From: Pseudomonas sp.
GTDB lineage: Bacteria > Pseudomonadota > Gammaproteobacteria > Pseudomonadales > Pseudomonadaceae
Length of the DNA stretch: 64,000 nucleotides
Reading direction: 5' to 3'
NCBI RefSeq assembly: GCF_030690725.1
Contig: NZ_JAUYGD010000066.1
Span: forward strand, 1-64,000
The notes under the pieces are model-generated. The model did not search any database. It saw only the letters and a program-made list of their open reading frames with translations, and had not been told where the DNA came from. Each line of letters opens with the position of its first letter. The first letter of the stretch is position 1. Below are positions 19,893-29,257 of this stretch, piece by piece. Both the position numbers and the translations under genes were made by a program.

Positions 19893-20004
19893 GATGGTGG
19901 GGATCAACGCCTACTATGAAATTGTGACAGTCCGATTACCTGCGCTGGCGAGCCTGCGGACTGATCCGTATACTTGCCGCCTTCTTAACGCCGGGGTTCA
20001 CCCT

Positions 20005-20682
20005 ATGCCAGTCAATCCATTTGCCAGCCTGTTTGGCCGCTCACCGATTGGGCCGATGCAAAAACATTTTGCCAAAGCCCACGAGTGCGCAGCCAATCTG
20101 GTGCCCTTCTTCGAAGCCGTGATGGTGGAAGATTGGGCCAAGGTGGAACAGGTACAACAGGAAATGGCTAGCCTCGAACATGAGGCCGACAAGCTCAAGA
20201 AAAGCGTGCGTCTGCACCTGCCCAAGAGCCTGTTCCTGCCCGTACCGCGCTCGGATCTGCTTGAGCTGCTGAGTGTACAGGACAAAGTCGCCAACCGCGC
20301 CAAGGACATCGCCGGCCTCATGCTCGGCCGCGAAATGGCCATTCCGCAGGCTCTGCAGCCGCTGATGCGCGCCTTTGTGCAGCGTACTGTGGATGCCAGC
20401 GCGCAGGCGCTGAAAGCCATGAACGAGCTCGACGAGCTGCTGGAAACCGGCTTCGGTGGCCGTGAAGCGGCGCTGGTCGAATCCATGGTCATGGAGCTGG
20501 AACAAATCGAACGCGACACCGACAAGATGCAAATCGAAGTGCGTCGTGCGCTGTTCAAACTGGAGAAGGACCTTCCCGCTGTCGATGTGATGTTCCTCTA
20601 CAAGATCATCGAATGGATCGGCGACGTAGCCGACCGTGCCGAACGTGTCGGCAACCGACTGGAACAACTGCTGGCGCGCTAA
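20005..20682 (+). CDS. DUF47 (PhoU-like) family protein, partner of PiT transporter
   Basis: A 225-residue, entirely helical protein of the DUF47/TIGR00153 family, distantly related to PhoU. It has heptad-rich helices (VEQVQQEMASLEHEADKLKKSVR, DVMFLYKIIEWIGDVADRAERVGNRL) and the conserved PLPR-like segment PVPRSDLLELLSVQDKVAN. Genes of this family almost always precede a PiT phosphate transporter, as here (39-base gap), and are thought to modulate its activity. Confidence 0.88.
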   Translation: MPVNPFASLFGRSPIGPMQKHFAKAHECAANLVPFFEAVMVEDWAKVEQVQQEMASLEHEADKLKKSVRLHLPKSLFLPVPRSDLLELLSVQDKVANRAKDIAGLMLGREMAIPQALQPLMRAFVQRTVDASAQALKAMNELDELLETGFGGREAALVESMVMELEQIERDTDKMQIEVRRALFKLEKDLPAVDVMFLYKIIEWIGDVADRAERVGNRLEQLLAR

Positions 20683-20721
20683 GCGCCAGTGTCCTTTCTG
20701 GAATCTACGGATTAATTATTT

Positions 20722-21987
20722 ATGTCTCTGATTGCGGACTACGGCCTCGTATTGCTGCTGCTTGCCTGTCTCTTCGGCTTTTTCATGGCCTGGGGTGTGG
20801 GCGCCAATGACGTGGCCAACGCCATGGGTACTTCGGTGGGCTCCAAGGCCCTGACCATCAAACAGGCGAGCCTGATCGCCATGGTCTTCGAGTTTGCCGG
20901 TGCCTATCTGGCCGGCGGCGAGGTGACCGAAACCATCAAGAGCGGCATCGTCGACGCGTCGATGATCACTCCAGACCTGATGGTCCTGGGCATGATGTCG
21001 GCGCTGTTGGCAGCCGGCACCTGGCTGCTGGTGGCTTCTACCAAGGGCTGGCCGGTTTCCACCACCCACTCCATCGTCGGCGCGGTGATCGGCTTTGCCG
21101 CCGTTGGCGTGTCCATGGACGCGGTTCACTGGGGCGGCGTTGGCCCCATCGTGGCCAGCTGGGTAGTCTCTCCGGTGCTGTCAGGCATCGTCGCCTTCGG
21201 CCTGTTTGTCAGCGTGCAGAAGCTGATCATCGACACTGACAACCCCTTCCTCAACGCCAAGCGCTTCGTGCCGCTGTATATGTTTGCCACCGGTTTTATG
21301 GTCAGCATCATGACCCTGACCAAAGGCCTCAAGCATATCGGCCTGAACCTCTCCAGCACTGAAGGCTTCTTCCTTTCGCTGGGCGTAGGCGGCCTGATCA
21401 TGTTGCTGGGCATCGTTCTGCTGAGCCGGATCAAGATCGACGTCGAAGCGGACAAGGACTTCCACTACGCCAGCGTGGAGAAAGTCTTCGCCGTACTGAT
21501 GATCTTCACCGCTTGCGCCATGGCCTTTGCCCACGGCTCCAACGACGTGGCCAACGCAGTTGGCCCGCTGGCGGCGATTGTCGGGGTGATCCAGTCCGGC
21601 GGCGAAATGGCTGTTGGTGCCAAGTCGGCCGTACCAGGCTGGGTGTTGCTACTCGGCGCGGTGGGTATCGTGATCGGCCTCGCCACCTACGGCTACAAAG
21701 TGATCGCCACCATCGGCAAGGAAATCACCGAGCTGACCCCAAGCCGTGGTTTCGCCGCCGAACTGGCCACCGCCACCACCGTGGTTGGCGCCTCGGCCAT
21801 CGGCCTGCCGGTGTCCACCACCCACACCCTGGTCGGTGCGGTACTCGGCGTCGGCCTGGCGCGCGGCATCGGCGCGCTGAACCTGGGCGTGATCGGCAAG
21901 ATCTTTATGTCCTGGCTGATCACCCTGCCGGTGGGTGCAGCGCTGTCGATTTTCTTCTTTTATATCCTGCGCGGCATTTTCCTCTAA
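20722..21987 (+). CDS. PiT-family inorganic phosphate transporter
   Basis: A 421-residue inner-membrane transporter with about ten helices. Both family signatures are present as inverted-topology repeats: GVGANDVANAMGTSVGSKAL near the N-terminus and GSNDVANAVGPLAAIVG in the second half. The PVSTTHSIVGAVIG and PVSTTHTLVGAVLG motifs are likewise paired. It imports phosphate, likely as metal-phosphate, with protons. Co-transcribed with the DUF47 gene. A dispersed repeat starts on the last base of its TAA stop. Confidence 0.92.
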   Translation: MSLIADYGLVLLLLACLFGFFMAWGVGANDVANAMGTSVGSKALTIKQASLIAMVFEFAGAYLAGGEVTETIKSGIVDASMITPDLMVLGMMSALLAAGTWLLVASTKGWPVSTTHSIVGAVIGFAAVGVSMDAVHWGGVGPIVASWVVSPVLSGIVAFGLFVSVQKLIIDTDNPFLNAKRFVPLYMFATGFMVSIMTLTKGLKHIGLNLSSTEGFFLSLGVGGLIMLLGIVLLSRIKIDVEADKDFHYASVEKVFAVLMIFTACAMAFAHGSNDVANAVGPLAAIVGVIQSGGEMAVGAKSAVPGWVLLLGAVGIVIGLATYGYKVIATIGKEITELTPSRGFAAELATATTVVGASAIGLPVSTTHTLVGAVLGVGLARGIGALNLGVIGKIFMSWLITLPVGAALSIFFFYILRGIFL

Positions 21988-22042
21988 GAACCTATCTACG
22001 ATCTGCTACGCGTCGGCCCTGCGGCGTTAAAAACAGGCTCGG
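21987..22042 (+). repeat. Dispersed palindromic repeat, copy A (left half only)
   Basis: This segment begins AGAACCTATCTACGATCT, continues GCTACGCGTCGGCCC and ends at AAAAACAGGCTCGG. It matches the left half of the complete copies at 30756, 47088 and 60494. No right terminal inverted repeat is found downstream, so it is truncated. The first base overlaps the PiT stop codon. The remaining spacer to argE (22043-22178) shows no other clear feature. Confidence 0.8.
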
Positions 22043-22178
22043 CAAGCCACTTGTGGCTAACGCGCTTTAGCGCGGCCCGTGGGGCGAGTGAAACGAGTAA
22101 TGCTCTTAATCACTCGCACCGCGGTTTTATCTGCGCAAGCGATGGCCCTATGATGGGCCTCGCTTGCGGAGATGACCG

Positions 22179-23357
22179 ATGCCCCTGCCCTCCTTCAAAG
22201 AGCAATTCGCTGCCCTGATCGCCGCCCCGTCGGTGAGCTGCACCCAGGCGCATTGGGATCAGTCCAACCGCGCGGTGATCGAACTGCTGTCGAGCTGGCT
22301 CGGCGACCTCGGTTTCGCCTGCGACGTGCAGCAAGTCGCCCCCGGCAAATTCAACCTGCTCGCCAGCTATGGCACCGGCCCAGGCGGCCTGGTACTGGCC
22401 GGGCACAGCGACACCGTGCCGTTCGACGCCGCGCTGTGGCAGACCGACCCGCTCAAGCTGAGCGAAGTCGACGGCCGCTGGGTGGGCCTCGGCAGTTGCG
22501 ACATGAAGGGCTTTTTCGCCCTGATTATCGAAGCCGTACAGCCTTTGTTGGAGCAGCGTTTCCAGCAACCGCTGCTGATTCTCGCCACCTGCGATGAAGA
22601 AAGCTCGATGTCCGGTGCCCGCGCCCTGGCGCAAGCTGGACGGCCGCTGGGCCGCGCGGCGGTGATCGGCGAACCGACCGGCTTGCGGCCGATCCGCCTG
22701 CACAAGGGCATCATGATGGAGCGCATCGATATTCTCGGGCAGAGCGGCCACTCCTCTGACCCCAACCTCGGCCATAGCGCCCTGGAAGCCATGCAAGACG
22801 TGATGCTTGAGCTGCGCGGCCTGCGTGCGCAGTGGCAGCGTGAGTACAACAATCCGCAATTCAGCGTGCCCAAACCGACCCTGAATTTTGGCTGCATCCA
22901 TGGCGGCGACAACCCCAACCGTATCTGCGGCCAGTGCTCGCTGGAATTCGACCTGCGCCCGTTGCCGGGCATGCAGCCGGAAGCCCTGCGCGCGGCGATC
23001 CGCCAGAAACTGCAGCCGCTGGCCGAGCAGCATCAGGTGCAGATCGATTACGCCCCACTGTTCCCCAGCGTGCCGCCGTTCGAGCAGAACGCCGACAGTG
23101 AGCTGGTACGCATTGCCGAACGTCTGACCGGGCATACCGCCGCCGCAGTGGCATTTGCCACCGAAGCGCCTTATCTTCAGCAGCTTGGCTGCGAAACCTT
23201 GGTGCTCGGCCCCGGCGATATCGACTGCGCCCACCAGCCAGGCGAATACCTGGAAATGTCACGTTTGCAGCCTACTGTGCGTCTGCTGCAACAGCTGATT
23301 GAGCATTACTGCCTACAAGCCAAACAACCTGAGTCATCCGGAGGAGAGAACGCGTGA
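22179..23357 (+). CDS. argE: Acetylornithine deacetylase ArgE
   Basis: A 392-residue M20-family metallohydrolase. The metal-binding and catalytic motifs appear in order: LAGHSDTVPFD (His and catalytic Asp), GSCDMKGFFA (bridging Asp), CDEESSMSG (Glu-Glu), GEPTGL, and a C-terminal His in DIDCAHQPGEY. It removes acetyl from N-acetylornithine to give ornithine for arginine synthesis. A zinc- or cobalt-dependent cytosolic enzyme. It lies 103 bases before argA, as in other pseudomonads. Confidence 0.9.
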   Translation: MPLPSFKEQFAALIAAPSVSCTQAHWDQSNRAVIELLSSWLGDLGFACDVQQVAPGKFNLLASYGTGPGGLVLAGHSDTVPFDAALWQTDPLKLSEVDGRWVGLGSCDMKGFFALIIEAVQPLLEQRFQQPLLILATCDEESSMSGARALAQAGRPLGRAAVIGEPTGLRPIRLHKGIMMERIDILGQSGHSSDPNLGHSALEAMQDVMLELRGLRAQWQREYNNPQFSVPKPTLNFGCIHGGDNPNRICGQCSLEFDLRPLPGMQPEALRAAIRQKLQPLAEQHQVQIDYAPLFPSVPPFEQNADSELVRIAERLTGHTAAAVAFATEAPYLQQLGCETLVLGPGDIDCAHQPGEYLEMSRLQPTVRLLQQLIEHYCLQAKQPESSGGENA

Positions 23358-23460
23358 AGCTGCCCCAACTGCGACGATAAAACCGCTGCTCTCGGCTGCC
23401 GCCTGGCGCAACTCTGCGCCGTTCCCATGCGTTCCGTCTTCGACACAGGTTCTTCAAACA

Positions 23461-24759
23461 ATGCACGACCACGTCAACTGGCTCCGCCACGCTTCGCCCT
23501 ATATCAATGCCCACCGCGACTGCACCTTTGTGGTGATGCTGCCCGGTGAAGGCGTTGCCCACCCGAATTTCGGCAATATCGTTCACGACCTGGTGCTGCT
23601 GCACAGCCTCGGCGTGCGCCTGGTGCTGGTGCATGGCTCGCGCCCGCAGATTGAAGCGCGCCTGGCCAGCAACGGCCTGACCCCGCGCTTTCACCGCGAC
23701 CTGCGGATCACCGACAGCCCGACCCTGGAATGCGTGATCGATGCGGTCGGCCAGCTGCGCATCGCCATCGAAGCGCGCCTGTCGATGGACATGGCGCGCT
23801 CGCCGATGCAGGGCTCGCGCCTGCGCATCACCAGCGGCAACTTTGTCACCGCGCGGCCGATTGGCGTGGTCGATGGCGTTGACTATCACCACACCGGCGA
23901 AGTGCGGCGCATCGACCGCAAAGGCATCAATCGCCAGCTGGATGAACGCAGCATCGTGCTGCTGTCGCCGCTGGGTTACTCGCCCACCGGGGAGATTTTC
24001 AACCTGGCCTGCGAAGACGTCGCCACCCGCGCCGCCATCGATCTGGACGCCGACAAGCTACTGCTGTTCGGCGCCGAATGCGGCCTGCTCGACGAAGCCG
24101 GCAAGCTGGTACGCGAGCTGCGCCCACAACAGGTGCCGGCGCATCTGCAGCGTCTGGGCAGCAGCTACCAGGGTGAACTGCTCGACGCCGCCGCCGAAGC
24201 CTGCAAGGCCGGGGTACGCCGCAGCCATATCGTTAGCTATGCCGAAGATGGCGCGCTGCTTAGCGAACTGTTCACCCGCACCGGCAACGGCACCCTGGTG
24301 GCCCAGGAGCAGTTCGAATCGCTGCGCGAAGCGACCATCGAGGATGTCGGCGGGCTGATGGAGCTGATCACCCCATTGGAAGATCAGGGCATTCTGGTGC
24401 GCCGCTCGCGTGAGGTGCTGGAGCGCGAGATCGAGCAGTTCAGCATTGTTGAACGTGAAGGGCTGATCATCGCCTGCGCTGCGCTGTACCAGATTGCCGA
24501 CTCGGATTTCGGTGAGCTGGCCTGCCTGGCCGTCAACCCGGCCTACCGCCATGGCGGCCGTGGTGATGAGCTGCTCGAACGCATCGAGGAACGCGCCCGC
24601 GCCCAGGGTCTGAAAACCCTGTTCGTACTCACCACCCGCACCGCCCACTGGTTCCGCGAACGCGGCTTTATGCCCAGCAGCGTCGACCGCCTACCGGCCG
24701 CCCGCGCCTCGCTGTACAACTACCAGCGCAACTCGCAGGTGTTTGAAAAGGCGCTGTGA
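23461..24759 (+). CDS. argA: Amino-acid N-acetyltransferase (N-acetylglutamate synthase) ArgA
   Basis: A 432-residue enzyme acetylating glutamate in the first step of arginine synthesis. Residues 1-280 form an amino-acid-kinase-like domain (LVLVHGSRPQIEARL; YSPTGEIFNLACEDVA) that binds arginine for feedback inhibition. Residues 290-432 form the GNAT domain (LACLAVNPAYRHGGRGDELL as acetyl-CoA loop). ATG at 23461 gives the usual Pseudomonas length; the open frame upstream overlaps argE and shows no family similarity. Confidence 0.93.
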   Translation: MHDHVNWLRHASPYINAHRDCTFVVMLPGEGVAHPNFGNIVHDLVLLHSLGVRLVLVHGSRPQIEARLASNGLTPRFHRDLRITDSPTLECVIDAVGQLRIAIEARLSMDMARSPMQGSRLRITSGNFVTARPIGVVDGVDYHHTGEVRRIDRKGINRQLDERSIVLLSPLGYSPTGEIFNLACEDVATRAAIDLDADKLLLFGAECGLLDEAGKLVRELRPQQVPAHLQRLGSSYQGELLDAAAEACKAGVRRSHIVSYAEDGALLSELFTRTGNGTLVAQEQFESLREATIEDVGGLMELITPLEDQGILVRRSREVLEREIEQFSIVEREGLIIACAALYQIADSDFGELACLAVNPAYRHGGRGDELLERIEERARAQGLKTLFVLTTRTAHWFRERGFMPSSVDRLPAARASLYNYQRNSQVFEKAL

Positions 24760-24794
24760 ATCCAGCGGTACATAACCATTGTGCCAACCCACCC

Positions 24795-24880
24795 GTAGCC
24801 CGGATAAGCCCTAGCGCAATCCGGGAAACATAACGCCGCCAAAACCATGCCCCGGACTGCGCTGCGCTTGTCCGGGCTAC
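24795..24880. repeat. REP-type palindrome (GTAGCCCGGA family)
   Basis: Begins GTAGCCCGGATAAG and ends CTTGTCCGGGCTAC, forming a long imperfect hairpin between the convergent ends of argA and the TetR gene. The same family recurs at 25595-25661 and 40140-40208. May serve as a bidirectional terminator. Confidence 0.75.
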
Positions 24881-24898
24881 TCCTCATCAGCCGGTGCT

Positions 24899-25531
24899 TT
24901 ACTGGCTGCGTTTCGGCAAATGGGTCGGCAGATACAAACCCAGATAAGCATCAAACACCCGCATACCTTCCTCGGCCATACGCGGAGTGATTTCGCCGTG
25001 CAGCTGCACCGAGCGGGCATACACCCTGTCGCCCAGCTCCATGGCCAAGGCGAATACATCGACATCATCCGGCAGTTGCGGCAACGGGAAGTGGCGGTCG
25101 AACAACTGCTGCATCAGCTGGCCCAGCTCGATGTCGTGTTGCCTATCCGCCTGGGTCACTTCCGCCAGGCCGTGCTGCGCCAGAATCAACTGACGCGCGG
25201 CGGCATCAGCGGCATAGATCGCCAGCATGCGCTGCTCGACCAGCCGCGACAGATCACGCCAGTCGCGCAGCTGGGCATGTTCAATCGGTTCCTGCAGGCA
25301 GGCGCGAAACGCACTGTGAATATCCGCCGTCAGCCCTTCCAGCAAAGCCGGCACGCTGGCGAAGAAGTGATAGACCGAAGACGGTGGAATCTGCGCGCGT
25401 TCCGCCACGCTGTAGATCGACAGGCTGGCCACGCCCTGCTCAGCGAGCAATTCACGGGCAGCCGCCAGAATACCGGCAATGCGGCTTTGGCTACTGGCGC
25501 GGGGTTTGCGAGCAACAGGCGTACGTGACAT
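24899..25531 (-). CDS. TetR/AcrR-family transcriptional regulator
   Basis: A 210-residue repressor-type protein. The N-terminal helix-turn-helix (residues about 20-65: AARELLAEQGVASLSIYSVAERAQIPPSSVYHFF) is typical of TetR proteins. The C-terminal 140 residues are a helical ligand-binding domain without recognisable ligand signature. Neighbouring genes (argA, trpA) are biosynthetic and probably not its targets. Target and inducer unknown. Confidence 0.85.
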   Translation of the reverse strand: MSRTPVARKPRASSQSRIAGILAAARELLAEQGVASLSIYSVAERAQIPPSSVYHFFASVPALLEGLTADIHSAFRACLQEPIEHAQLRDWRDLSRLVEQRMLAIYAADAAARQLILAQHGLAEVTQADRQHDIELGQLMQQLFDRHFPLPQLPDDVDVFALAMELGDRVYARSVQLHGEITPRMAEEGMRVFDAYLGLYLPTHLPKRSQ

Positions 25532-25594
25532 GGCGAGACTCGGAGCAAGGAAATAGGGCGGATGACATTTCGCCGCCTACCCTACACCGAACCC

Positions 25595-25661
25595 GTAGCC
25601 CGGATAAAATCCGGGAAGGGTTTTACTGGCAATAAATGCTCCCGGATTGCACCCGGGCTAC
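25595..25661. repeat. REP-type palindrome (GTAGCCCGGA family)
   Basis: Arms GTAGCCCGGATAAAATCCGGGA and TCCCGGATTGCACCCGGGCTAC bracket a short centre, giving nested palindromes. It lies between the divergent/convergent spacer of the TetR and trpA genes, next to a second unrelated palindrome at 25671. Confidence 0.7.
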
Positions 25662-25670
25662 CAGAGCTAT

Positions 25671-25738
25671 GTAGGGTGGATGACGCTGTTTTCATCCACC
25701 AATGCAGTGGTGGATGGATGAAGCGTCATCCACCCTAC
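25671..25738. repeat. Perfect long hairpin (GTAGGGTGGATGACGCT family) after trpA
   Basis: A 17-bp perfect terminal stem (25671-25687 with 25722-25738) encloses a second stem, CATCCACCA / TGGTGGATG. It lies nine bases beyond the trpA stop and may act as the trpBA terminator or mRNA stabiliser. A half copy occurs at 5267-5283. Confidence 0.75.
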
Positions 25739-25747
25739 AAGCACGCG

Positions 25748-26557
25748 TTAACCACGCGCGCCGCGCACACCTTCAGCCAGCGCCGCACACAGACTCAGCA
25801 CGCCATCCACCGCCTGCTCGCTGCTGCTGGCGTTGGCGATCTGGTCGATCAGCGCCGAGCCCACCACCACACCATCGGCAAGACGGGCGATGGTCGCCGC
25901 ATGCTCCGGGGTGCGGATGCCGAAGCCGATGCACAGCGGTAAATCGGTGTGCCTACGCAGGCGGGCAACAGCCTGTTCGACGTGATCCAGGGTCGCCGAG
26001 CCAGCACCGGTCACACCGGCCACCGAGACGTAATAGACGAAGCCGGAGCTGCCGTTGAGCACCTTCGGCAGGCGCTTGTCGTCGGTGGTTGGGGTGGTCA
26101 GGCGGATAAAGTCCAAGCCCGCGACCTGAGCCGGATCGCAGAGGTCGACGTTATGCTCTGGCGGCAGGTCGACCACGATCAGGCCGTCAACACCGGAGGC
26201 CACGGCTTCGGCAATAAAGCGCTCCACGCCGTACTTATGGATCGGGTTGAAGTAACCCATCAGCACCAGCGGCGTGGCCTGCTCACCCTCACGGAACTCG
26301 CGGACCATCTGCAGGGTTTTCGCCAAGTCCTGACCGCCTTCCAGGGCGCGGATATTCGCCAGCTGGATCGCCGGGCCATCGGCCATCGGGTCGGTAAACG
26401 GCATGCCCAGTTCGATCACGTCGGCGCCAGCCGCCGGCAGGCCCTTGAGGATGGCCAGGGAGGCGTCATAGTTCGGGTCGCCGGCGGTGACGAAGGTCAC
26501 CAGGGCGGCGCGGTTCTGCTGTTTCAGTTCGGCAAAGCGGGTTTGCAGGCGGCTCAT
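25748..26557 (-). CDS. trpA: Tryptophan synthase alpha subunit
   Basis: A 269-residue TIM-barrel enzyme that cleaves indole-3-glycerol phosphate to indole, passed by tunnel to TrpB. Catalytic Glu49 and Asp60 lie in [21 protein letters not shown], in the same positions as in E. coli. The phosphate-binding loops [11 protein letters not shown] and [11 protein letters not shown] are present. Its ATG overlaps the trpB stop by one base (TGATG), showing translational coupling. Confidence 0.96.
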   Translation of the reverse strand: MSRLQTRFAELKQQNRAALVTFVTAGDPNYDASLAILKGLPAAGADVIELGMPFTDPMADGPAIQLANIRALEGGQDLAKTLQMVREFREGEQATPLVLMGYFNPIHKYGVERFIAEAVASGVDGLIVVDLPPEHNVDLCDPAQVAGLDFIRLTTPTTDDKRLPKVLNGSSGFVYYVSVAGVTGAGSATLDHVEQAVARLRRHTDLPLCIGFGIRTPEHAATIARLADGVVVGSALIDQIANASSSEQAVDGVLSLCAALAEGVRGARG

Positions 26558-27771
26558 CAGTGTTTCTCCTGCGCAGTGTTTTCCATGTGGTGCATAACGG
26601 TCTGCATATCCTTGTCGCCACGGCCGGACAGGTTGATCACCATCAGGTGCTCCTTCGGCAGCTTCGGCGCACGCTTGAAGGCTTCGGCCAGGGCGTGGGC
26701 ACTTTCCAGGGCCGGGATAATGCCCTCCTTGCGGCAGCAGGTGTGGAACGCGGCCAGGGCTTCTTCGTCGGTTACCGAGGTGTATTCAACCCGGCCGACG
26801 TCATGCAACCAGGCGTGTTCAGGGCCGATACCGGGGTAATCCAGGCCGGCGGAAATCGAGTGGGCGTCGATGATCTGGCCGTCGTCGTTCTGCAGCAGGA
26901 AGGTGCGGTTGCCGTGCAGTACGCCCGGTACGCCGCCGTTGAGGCTGGCGGCATGCTTGCCGGTTTCGATGCCGTAGCCGGCTGCTTCAACGCCGACGAT
27001 CTGCACGTCTTTATCGTCAAGGAAGGGGTGGAACAGGCCGATGGCGTTGGAGCCGCCGCCGATGCAGGCCACCAGGCTGTCGGGCAGACGGCCTTCCTGG
27101 GCGAGGATCTGATCGCGGGTTTCCTTGCCGATCACCGCCTGGAAGTCGCGCACCATCGCCGGGTATGGGTGCGGGCCGGCCACGGTGCCGATCATGTAGA
27201 AGGTATTGTCGACGTTGGTTACCCAGTCGCGCAGCGCTTCGTTCATCGCATCCTTGAGGGTGCCGGTGCCGGCGACCACCGGGATCACGGTGGCGCCCAG
27301 CAGCTTCATGCGGAACACGTTGGCCTGCTGGCGATCAATGTCGGTGGTGCCCATAAAGATCACGCATTCCATACCGAAACGCGCCGCAACGGTGGCTGTG
27401 GCCACACCGTGCATGCCGGCGCCAGTCTCGGCGATGATGCGTTTTTTGCCCATGCGCCGCGCCAGCAGGGCCTGGCCGATGCAGTTGTTGATCTTGTGCG
27501 CGCCGGTGTGATTGAGCTCTTCGCGCTTGAAGTAGATCTTCGCGCCGCCGCACATCTCAGTCAGACGCTCGGCGAAATACAGCGGGCTCGGGCGGCCGAC
27601 GAAATCACGCTGAAAGTAGGCCAGCTCTTTCTGGAACTCGGGGTCGAGCTTGGCCTTCTCGTATTCGGCGGCCAGGTCGTGGATCAGCGGCATCAGGGTT
27701 TCGGCGACATATTGGCCACCGAACGAGCCGAACAGGCCGTTGGCGTCAGGGCCAGTGCGGAAGGAAGTCAT
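26557..27771 (-). CDS. trpB: Tryptophan synthase beta subunit
   Basis: A 404-residue PLP enzyme joining indole with serine. Lys93 in [12 protein letters not shown] forms the Schiff base, and [13 protein letters not shown] binds the PLP phosphate. ATG at 27771 (MTSFRTGP) is preferred over the ATG four codons upstream, since GTGGAGAA lies at the right distance and Pseudomonas TrpB proteins begin this way. It is divergent from its activator gene trpI, the typical Pseudomonas arrangement, so induction by indoleglycerol phosphate is expected. Confidence 0.95.
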   Translation of the reverse strand: MTSFRTGPDANGLFGSFGGQYVAETLMPLIHDLAAEYEKAKLDPEFQKELAYFQRDFVGRPSPLYFAERLTEMCGGAKIYFKREELNHTGAHKINNCIGQALLARRMGKKRIIAETGAGMHGVATATVAARFGMECVIFMGTTDIDRQQANVFRMKLLGATVIPVVAGTGTLKDAMNEALRDWVTNVDNTFYMIGTVAGPHPYPAMVRDFQAVIGKETRDQILAQEGRLPDSLVACIGGGSNAIGLFHPFLDDKDVQIVGVEAAGYGIETGKHAASLNGGVPGVLHGNRTFLLQNDDGQIIDAHSISAGLDYPGIGPEHAWLHDVGRVEYTSVTDEEALAAFHTCCRKEGIIPALESAHALAEAFKRAPKLPKEHLMVINLSGRGDKDMQTVMHHMENTAQEKH

Positions 27772-27798
27772 GGCGTTCTCCACAGCAAGATAAAAAGG

Positions 27799-27859
27799 GT
27801 AGGAGCGGGGGGACGCCTAGTCGCCATGCCCGCGAATCGCGCCCATGGGGCGCTCCTAC
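27799..27859. repeat. REP-type palindrome inside the trpB-trpI control region
   Basis: Outer arms GTAGGAGCG and CGCTCCTAC enclose GCCATGCCCGCGAATCGCG and related bases. It is an imperfect relative of the perfect palindrome at 40056-40122. It starts 28 bases upstream of the trpB start codon, inside the divergent promoter region. Confidence 0.7.
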
Positions 27860-27919
27860 AGCGATGGACACAGGATAAAGCTGTGGCGCGCGCGGCAAAA
27901 GCGATAAGATCGCCGCAAC

Positions 27920-27938
27920 CTGTCAGGAAAACTCACAG
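27920..27938. promoter_or_regulatory. Candidate TrpI-type operator dyad next to trpI ATG
   Basis: CTGTCAG-N5-CTCACAG is an imperfect dyad (6 of 7 positions pair) of the T-N11-A LysR type. It ends on the base before the trpI ATG. LysR regulators such as TrpI bind dyads in the shared spacer, activate the divergent genes and repress themselves. The assignment rests on symmetry and position only. Confidence 0.4.
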
Positions 27939-28826
27939 ATGAGCCAAGACCTTCCACCGCTTAACGCCTTGCGCGCCTTCGAAGCGGCCGCGCGACTGAA
28001 CAGCATCAGCCAGGCCGCTAATGAACTGCACGTCACCCATGGCGCAGTCAGCCGGCAGGTTCGTGCCTTGGAGGAATACCTGGGTGTGGCGCTGTTCAGC
28101 AAGGAAGGTCGCGGCCTTAAACTCACAGATTCGGGCATTCGTCTGCGTGATGTCAGCGCCGAGCTGTTCAACCGCCTGCGCAGCACCTGCGCCGAGCTGC
28201 AGCAGGGCCAGGCCGACGCGCCGTTTGTGTTGGCCTGCCCGGGCAGCCTGCTGGCGCGCTGGTTTATCCCGCGCCTGGACCGGCTCAACCGCGAGCTGCC
28301 GGAACTGCGTCTGCAGTTGTCCGCCAGCGAAGGCGAGCTGGACCCGCGCCGCGCTGGCGTGGACGCCACCCTGTGGTTCGCTGAACCGCCGTGGCCAGCG
28401 GATATGCAGGTCTATGAATTGACTGTGGAGCGTATCGGCCCGGTGCTTAGCCCACGCTATGCGCACTTCGCGGCACTGCATCAGGCACCCGCCGCCGCGC
28501 TGCTCGGTGAACCCTTGCTGCATACCAGCTCGCGCCCGCAGGCCTGGCCCAGTTGGGCCAGCAGCAATGCCTTGGATGCCGGCGCGCTAAAGCTCGGCCA
28601 GGGCTTCGAGCATCTGTATTACCTGCTGGAAGCCGCAGCCGCTGGCCTGGGTGTGGCCATTGCGCCGCAACAACTGGTGGCCGACGATCTGGCCGCCGGC
28701 CGCCTGGTTGCGCCCTGGGGCTTTGTCGAAACCTCGGCTCGCCTGGCCCTGTGGGTGCCGGCACGCCGCCTGGACAAGCGCGCCGAGCAATTGGCCAAGT
28801 GGCTGCACCACGAGCTGGAAGGCTAA
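27939..28826 (+). CDS. trpI: LysR-family activator of trpBA, TrpI
   Basis: A 295-residue LysR-type regulator. The N-terminal helix-turn-helix ([38 protein letters not shown], residues 8-45) is followed by a periplasmic-binding-protein-like effector domain (from about 95). It lies divergent from trpBA and matches TrpI, which activates trpBA in response to indoleglycerol phosphate. Identification rests on family plus position. Confidence 0.9.
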   Translation: MSQDLPPLNALRAFEAAARLNSISQAANELHVTHGAVSRQVRALEEYLGVALFSKEGRGLKLTDSGIRLRDVSAELFNRLRSTCAELQQGQADAPFVLACPGSLLARWFIPRLDRLNRELPELRLQLSASEGELDPRRAGVDATLWFAEPPWPADMQVYELTVERIGPVLSPRYAHFAALHQAPAAALLGEPLLHTSSRPQAWPSWASSNALDAGALKLGQGFEHLYYLLEAAAAGLGVAIAPQQLVADDLAAGRLVAPWGFVETSARLALWVPARRLDKRAEQLAKWLHHELEG

Positions 28827-28892
28827 GCGACTGAGTGGGCAGAACTGCGGCGACTCAACTAGCGTTGAATCATCAACCTGTGGAGAACACCC

Positions 28893-29108
28893 ATGTCTGA
28901 TCATCACACCTACAAGAAAATCGAAATCGTCGGCTCCTCGAAAGTCAGCATCGAAGATGCCATCGAAAATGCCCTGGCCGAATGCGCCAAGTCGGTACGC
29001 AACCTCGACTGGTTCGAGGTGGTGGAAACCCGTGGGCATATCGTTGATGGCAAGGTCGGCCATTATCAGGTCACCCTGAAAATCGGTTTCCGCCTGAGCA
29101 GTAGCTGA
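28893..29108 (+). CDS. Dodecin family flavin-binding protein
   Basis: A 71-residue protein matching dodecins: YKKIEIVGSSKVSIEDAIENALAECAKSVRNLDWFEVVETRG, then VGHYQVTLKIGFRL. The conserved Trp (in LDWFEV) stacks on the flavin in the dodecameric shell. Dodecins store or buffer flavin. The ribosome site is TGTGGAGAAC. A terminator follows within ten bases, so it is a single-gene unit. Confidence 0.92.
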   Translation: MSDHHTYKKIEIVGSSKVSIEDAIENALAECAKSVRNLDWFEVVETRGHIVDGKVGHYQVTLKIGFRLSSS

Positions 29109-29117
29109 CCCACACCA

Positions 29118-29142
29118 CGGGCCGTCGCTTGCGCACGGCCCG
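29118..29142 (+). terminator. Terminator after dodecin gene
   Basis: Arms CGGGCCGT and ACGGCCCG pair perfectly around a nine-base loop, 10 bases beyond the stop, followed by a short GTTAT. Likely intrinsic terminator with a weak U-tract. Confidence 0.65.
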
Positions 29143-29257
29143 GTTATCGCCGCCAGACCACCTGCCCCTTGGAATCCGCAGAACAAGCCCCACTATCTAA
29201 CTCAGGTATTGGCGCTTTGTTGCGCCCGAACAAGCGGATAACCAACAGGTAGGCCCG

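Noticed and set aside
23299..23460. N-terminal extension of ArgA by 54 codons
   Set aside because: The extension overlaps the argE end, lacks family similarity and would exceed the normal ArgA length; ATG at 23461 fits.
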